Both the position numbers and the translations under genes were made by a program. From the NCBI GenBank assembly GCA_020205615.1, contig CM035161.1, positions 2,429,828 through 2,493,827 of the forward strand: DNA of 64,000 bases. Direction: 5' to 3'. Source of the DNA: Panax quinquefolius. Lineage: Eukaryota > Streptophyta > Magnoliopsida > Apiales > Araliaceae. Under the pieces are notes generated by a model that did no database searches, had not been told where the DNA came from, and worked only from the letters and a program-made list of their open reading frames with translations. How positions within the stretch are numbered: the first letter of the stretch is position 1; the number at the start of each line of letters is the position of its first letter. Positions 59,471-64,000 of this stretch are shown here, in pieces.

Positions 59471-59790
59471 GCTCCCATCTGTATCCGGCTTTGGTGCCAC
59501 CGTCCCAGTTGGACTTGACTTTGGTGCATGACAAAATCGAGCTAAATGACATTCTCTTCTTGAAATTTTCACTTCTATTATCTTGGCCATAATTACCACC
59601 GAAGTGGTTACCATTCTTGGCATGATAATTTCTCCCATGATGGTCATCATTGTTCCGATGGCCGTTGCCACCGGTACGATTATTATCGTGTTGTTGGTCA
59701 TTACCTTTTGCTTGAAATTTGAATCAACGCCTCGTGTGCTTCATTGCTTATCTCGGCATTTTCGGATGCCATTCTCAAACTTTGTCCACA
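59471..59790 (-). pseudogene. E3 gag remnant including the start codon
   Basis: On the minus strand the start MASENAEISNEAHEALIQIS is at about 59770. After about 23 codons it jumps to the Asn/Gly/His-rich linker and the second zinc knuckle end GHLARFCHAPKSSP, in which the last Cys is kept. The main gag domain is deleted. Confidence 0.75.
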
Positions 59791-59950
59791 AAACAAGGGT
59801 TAATTAACATATCACATATTATCCCTATACTCTACGTGAGACCAATTAAATACCAAATAAACTTAGGTAGGTCATACTAGCGAAAAAAGAATTCCCGGCT
59901 CTCCCCTCCCCAGTTCTTGTCTCACATCTTAGCCAGGATTATATCCCTAA

Positions 59951-59962
59951 GCTTTGATACCA
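59951..59962 (-). promoter_or_regulatory. Primer-binding site of E3
   Basis: The minus strand reads TGGTATCAAAGC, three bases from the LTR end. It is complementary to initiator Met tRNA with one mismatch to the usual TGGTATCAGAGC. It shows that 59966 onward is a 5' LTR. Confidence 0.85.
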
Positions 59963-59965
59963 AGC

Positions 59966-60914
59966 TGTGGCGCCCCAAAAAATAGGTATTCATCACCCAT
60001 CTTGAGTCGCCAAATACATGGTACAAAATTCAAATACAACTTAATAATACTGACTTTTCGTATAAAATCGACAAAACATAATCTAAGAGTTTAAACAAAA
60101 ATCGCCTTCAGAAAATATCCATTCTCAATGGAGTCCTCATAAGCGATATACAAACTCAAATTAGGTCCTCGTTACATTTATTGTCACACTATTTAACGAG
60201 AATAGTGAGGACTACTAATCTATCATCTGAGCCGTCACTACGTTCTCCAGGCTGCGTCCAAAATTTATATTCTCATTTCTTGAAGAAACGGTGAAGGAAA
60301 GGGTGAGCTCAACTAGCCCGAAGAAATATTATGACTAAGATAATGCAGAATAAATTATCATTATTCTTCAACAATGTTAAGCGATAAAATCTGATAGACA
60401 TCAAGTTTAGCTGCTGGTGAATAATGATCCATTAAAAAAGTCAGTAGAATAAAATCTACTATCTTTTATGATTTAAAAGGTTTTCATCACTTTTATCATT
60501 TGAGACTTCGACAATAAATAATCCACATCATCGAATCACTTACGCACTATGGCCAAGGATATTCTTTAGTATCACGACCACAAATTATCCATGCACTACG
60601 GGCCGAGGACATTCGTGTATTCATCGATGGTTATGATCATTCCAACAGCGTCCATCGATGCACTCACAGGCGATGAGGGACTTTTACCACATCATTTGTA
60701 ACATTACGGTCATGATTATACCGAATAATCTCTGGTCATAATCATACCAAGTCCATTTATGCACTACAGGCCACAGATGACTTTCAAAAAAATATAAACA
60801 TGAGGATGATGACAATGATATAAGAATTCAATAAAACAAGTTCACGAATTAAATTATCCAGAAACTAATAACGTCCGAATTGTCAACATGATACTTCTTT
60901 GTAGACTAAAATTC
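59966..60914 (-). mobile_element. 5' LTR of E3, truncated, left arm of palindrome
   Basis: Starts TGTGGCGCCCC beside the primer-binding site and runs about 950 bases in minus orientation before switching at 60914/60915 to the same LTR in plus orientation. Confidence 0.85.
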
Positions 60915-62146
60915 TTGGTGAAATCCTTCTGTTGTTCCATTCTTTATTATTCTGTTGGAATAACCTGTATACACGGACTCCCTTATACTTGGTGAAATCC
61001 TTCTATTATTCCATTCTTTATTATTATGTTGGAATAATCTGTAAATGCAAAGTATTGCATACATGGTGAAATTCATCTATTATTCCATTCTTTAGTATTC
61101 TGTCGGAATATCCTATCTGTGTGTTTTACACCTGACCTGGTTCCATTATTTATTATTCCGTATTTATTCTTCTGAGCATTCTTGAATTTTACTCTACAAA
61201 GAAGTATCATGTTGAAAATTTGGACGTTATTAGTTCCTGGATAAATTAATTCGTGAACTTGTTTTATTGAATTCTTATATCATTGTCATCATCCTCATGT
61301 ATATTATGTTGAAATTCATCTGTGGCCTGTAGTGCATAGATGGACTTGGTATGATTATGATCAGGGATTATTCGGTATAATCATGACCGTAATGTTACAA
61401 ATAATATGGAAAAAGTCCTCATTGGCCCGTAGTGCATTGATGGACGATTTTTGGTATGATTATGGCTATAGATTCTCTTGGCCCGAGGAGCAAAAGATGA
61501 ATTATTTTATGGAATGATCGGACCGTTGATAAAACACAATTATCTTTGGTGCGTAGTGCATGGATAATTTGTGGTCGTGATCTTAATGAATATCCTTGGC
61601 ACAGAGTGCGGGGATGATTTAATGATGTGGATTATTTATTGAAATTTGAGTCTCGGCGATAAAAGTGATGAAAACTTTTTAAATCATAAAAGATAGTAGA
61701 TTTTATTCTCTACTTGACTCTTTTAATGGATTACTTGTTCCGCTGCAGTTAAACTTGATGTCTATTGTATTTTATCAGTTTAACATTGTTGAAGGCTAAT
61801 GATAATTTTATCCCGCATTATCTTAGTCATAATATTTCTTCATTGGGCTAGTTGAGCTCACCCTTTCTTTCAACGTTCTCTTTAGGAAATGAGAACGTGG
61901 CTGATTTCCAGTCTGGGAGCGGAGTGATGGTAGGATGATAGTATTAGCTAGTAGTCCTCACTATTCATTAAATAGTATAAAAATAAATGTAATGAAGACT
62001 TATTCGAGAGTGGATATTATGCAGAAGACAAGATTTGTATTTAAACTCACAGCTCTCTTGTTGTATAATTAAGATTGTATTTGTCTTACATACCATGTAT
62101 TTGTGACTTCGAGAATAAGTGGCGATATACCTATTTTGGGGCGTCA
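60915..62146 (+). mobile_element. Ty3/gypsy LTR, plus strand, right arm of palindrome
   Basis: Begins in the AATAATAAAG array (reversed: CCATTCTTTATTATTCTG) and continues to the family end ATTTTGGGGCGTCA at 62146. From about 61181 it is the reverse complement of the arm 59966-60914. The GGCCCGTAGTGCA motif repeats lie at 61330-61620. Confidence 0.85.
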
Positions 62147-62273
62147 TGATATATTATACCCAAAACCGAGTGAACAATACTAGAGTGAATAGTAATCGTA
62201 AATGCAAAGTACTTTTTGGCATACCAGGCACGTACGTAAATTTCGAGGGCAAAATTTCATAAGGAGGGGAGAT
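62147..62273 (+). mobile_element. Remnant of internal region with polypurine tract
   Basis: Short leftover ending GGCACGTACGTAAATTTCGA, then AAGGAGGGGAGAT at 62261-62273 as the polypurine tract. All of gag and pol is lost between the two plus-strand LTRs. Confidence 0.75.
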
Positions 62274-64000
62274 TGTGAGACCCCGGATTTTATGAATAAA
62301 GATTTAAATTTCTCGAAATATTTTTTTGAATATTATGGTGTGAATTTGAGATAAAGTTATAGTTGTGGGTAGTATTTATAAATTTTGCAAAGTATGCAAG
62401 TTGTTATATTATATTCGATTGGTGGGAAATATTCTTTGTGTGGGGAATATTAAATGCTGACGACACAATCATTGGTGGACCCTACAACGGAATTATTGTC
62501 AGATTGAGAAATCGACAAAAATATTTTATGAAAATAACGGCGGAAGTTTTACCGTTAATACTTTTGAACTATTCGGTAGTAAAAGTACAGTAATACGCGT
62601 GATTGCATAGTAGCACACGGTATTAATTATTGATGCTTACGTAAGAAGTTACTCAGTTATACTCAATTATTGCTACAGTAATTGCTGCATCATATCTCTC
62701 AAATTATTGATTTAATTTTTGTCACAGTATCATCTGCATAATATGTTATATTATTAAATCAATAATTGAGACGACAAAGTTATTCATATTATTAAATTGC
62801 AATATTTACAATGTCTAGAAGTTCTGTCAAGGAGAGGTTTGGTCACTTAATTGCGCGCCAATAGGGAGAAATCCTTATTGGAAAGCCCCCTCTTTCCTGG
62901 GAACGATCTGGTTGATAAATATTGTGAGTTATAATATTAATGATGAATGTTATTAAAATTAAAGTTGTGCTCAGAGTTGAATTTGGAGACGCGGACGTGA
63001 TATTTGAGTCCGGAGCGATGAAATTAGTAAAAATAGACTATAAACACAAAATTTTCTGGTTTTTACTATTTGGTCCAAAAATCAACAGTTGACTTTTTCG
63101 GAAAAAGTCAAAATTCGAAATTTCAAAATTTGTATTTTTGATAAAAATAGTTTCATTGTGTTGGAATTATTTGTGTTAGTGAAAATTGACATTTATTTCG
63201 ATAATAATTGATGTCTGAAGGTTATATTGTTCAATTGGGTATTCGGGGCACTTTTCGGTGTCAGAGTACTATTTACGAGTTACTATTCACGAGTACTATT
63301 CATGGGGTACTATTCACCCGAACAATATATTTATTTTCGGTCCAAATCATTTTGGGTACAATATTATTCCATGAGGAGATGTCTTTAATTTTTAAGACCG
63401 TTGGTTGAAATTATAATAATAAATCAATATGGATCATTGATTTAAAGTTTTAATAATAACTTGCCCCTTTCGGTTTTCCAAGAGTTATGTGTCTCTTGAT
63501 TGTTCCAAGGGTTAATTGCCCCTTCATGCAAATAGTAGTTGTCTCTTCAATATTACGAGAGTTATTTGCCTCTTGATTGTTCCAAGGGTTAATTGCCCTT
63601 CATGAAATAATAGTTATCTCTTCAATATTACCAAGAGTCATTTTAACCCTTCGTTAAAACCAAGAGCCACTCTCAGTTCTTCTATAAATAGAAGTTCATT
63701 CCTTCATTATTTCTTACGAATTCACTGAAACTCTAGAGAGAGAGAAAGAAGAAGAGTTTTCTATTACTTCACTACTTCGATATCCAATTTCTTTACGGTA
63801 AGGGATATTATTTGTTGTAGCCGTAAGGAGTGTTATTCTTTTGTATTCATGAAGAGAACTTATGTTATTCCATTCTTTATTATTACATTGGAATAACTGC
63901 ATACACGGACTCCCCTATACTTGGTGAAATCCTTATGTTATTCCATTCTTTATTATTACATTGGAATATCCATGCATGCGTTTCTGTGGGAGGACAGTTC
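62274..64000 (+). mobile_element. Ty3/gypsy 3' LTR, plus strand, cut by window end
   Basis: Starts TGTGAGACCCCGGATTT directly after the polypurine tract. It contains ACTATTCAC repeats (63262-63320), an ~85-bp tandem duplication (about 63490-63650), a TATA box at 63682-63690 and the start of the AATAATAAAG array (63850 on, reversed). It continues past the window. Confidence 0.88.
63682..63690 (+). promoter_or_regulatory. TATA box of the terminal LTR
   Basis: CTATAAATA in TTCTTCTATAAATAGAAG, followed by a CTCTAGAGAGAGAGAAAG leader. It is the same arrangement as in the minus-strand copies near 9270 and 55267. Confidence 0.6.

Overview
The window is AT-rich nuclear DNA from a flowering plant, most likely a eudicot. 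The evidence is plant-type LTR retrotransposons (Ty1/copia, Ty3/gypsy, Athila/Tat-like), CACTA and hAT DNA transposons, short MITEs, a 167-bp satellite and a three-exon BBX gene with plant splice sites. There is one apparently intact host gene, a BBX21-type double B-box regulator (25749-26937, minus), and one host pseudogene, an intron-containing LTV1 ribosome-assembly-factor copy (about 19185-23527, minus) that carries a copia insertion in its coding sequence. No rRNA, tRNA, CRISPR, plasmid or phage features were seen. The species cannot be named from the sequence.

Layout. 1-4181: gene-free DNA with a pair of related MITEs and two microsatellites. 4182-18770: a nested retrotransposon cluster. 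An Athila/Tat-like LTR appears split into 4182-4404 and 18169-18770. Between the halves lie a plus-strand Ty3/gypsy LTR (4405-6780) and a minus-strand Ty3/gypsy element E1 (6781-18168). E1 has been hit by two solo LTRs of its own family, each with a perfect 5-bp target duplication (7603-10009, CTATT; 11877-14497, AATGG). 18768-23527: a MITE, then the LTV1 pseudogene with a deletion-derivative copia element (19324-22250, target duplication GTATT). 23528-34090: the BBX gene in non-coding DNA with Stowaway-like and other MITEs, hairpins and microsatellites. 34095-35970: a broken hAT transposase end between roughly 250-bp inverted repeats. 36259-40045: the left part of a CACTA element with an exon-structured Transposase_24-like gene. 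40046-44441: about 26 tandem copies of the 167-bp satellite. 44442-53219: a decayed full-structure Ty1/copia element on the minus strand whose 3' LTR is truncated exactly where it meets the satellite. 53220-64000: a second Ty3/gypsy cluster with element E3 (about 55309-60914, minus), an Athila/Tat-like LTR inside its gag region, a long palindrome of two opposed LTRs, and a plus-strand 3' LTR running off the window end.

How it fits together. Nearly everything outside BBX21 and the LTV1 remnant is transposon-derived. The Ty3/gypsy copies E1 and E3 share the same internal deletions: the RT start is fused to the RNase H end, and the integrase core is missing. This implies a non-autonomous lineage that multiplied in that form using proteins supplied in trans. 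Repeated local insertion, LTR-LTR recombination to solo LTRs, and joins between opposed LTR fragments explain most of the layout. Many copies differ by small indels, so some junctions should be checked against reads before biological weight is placed on them.
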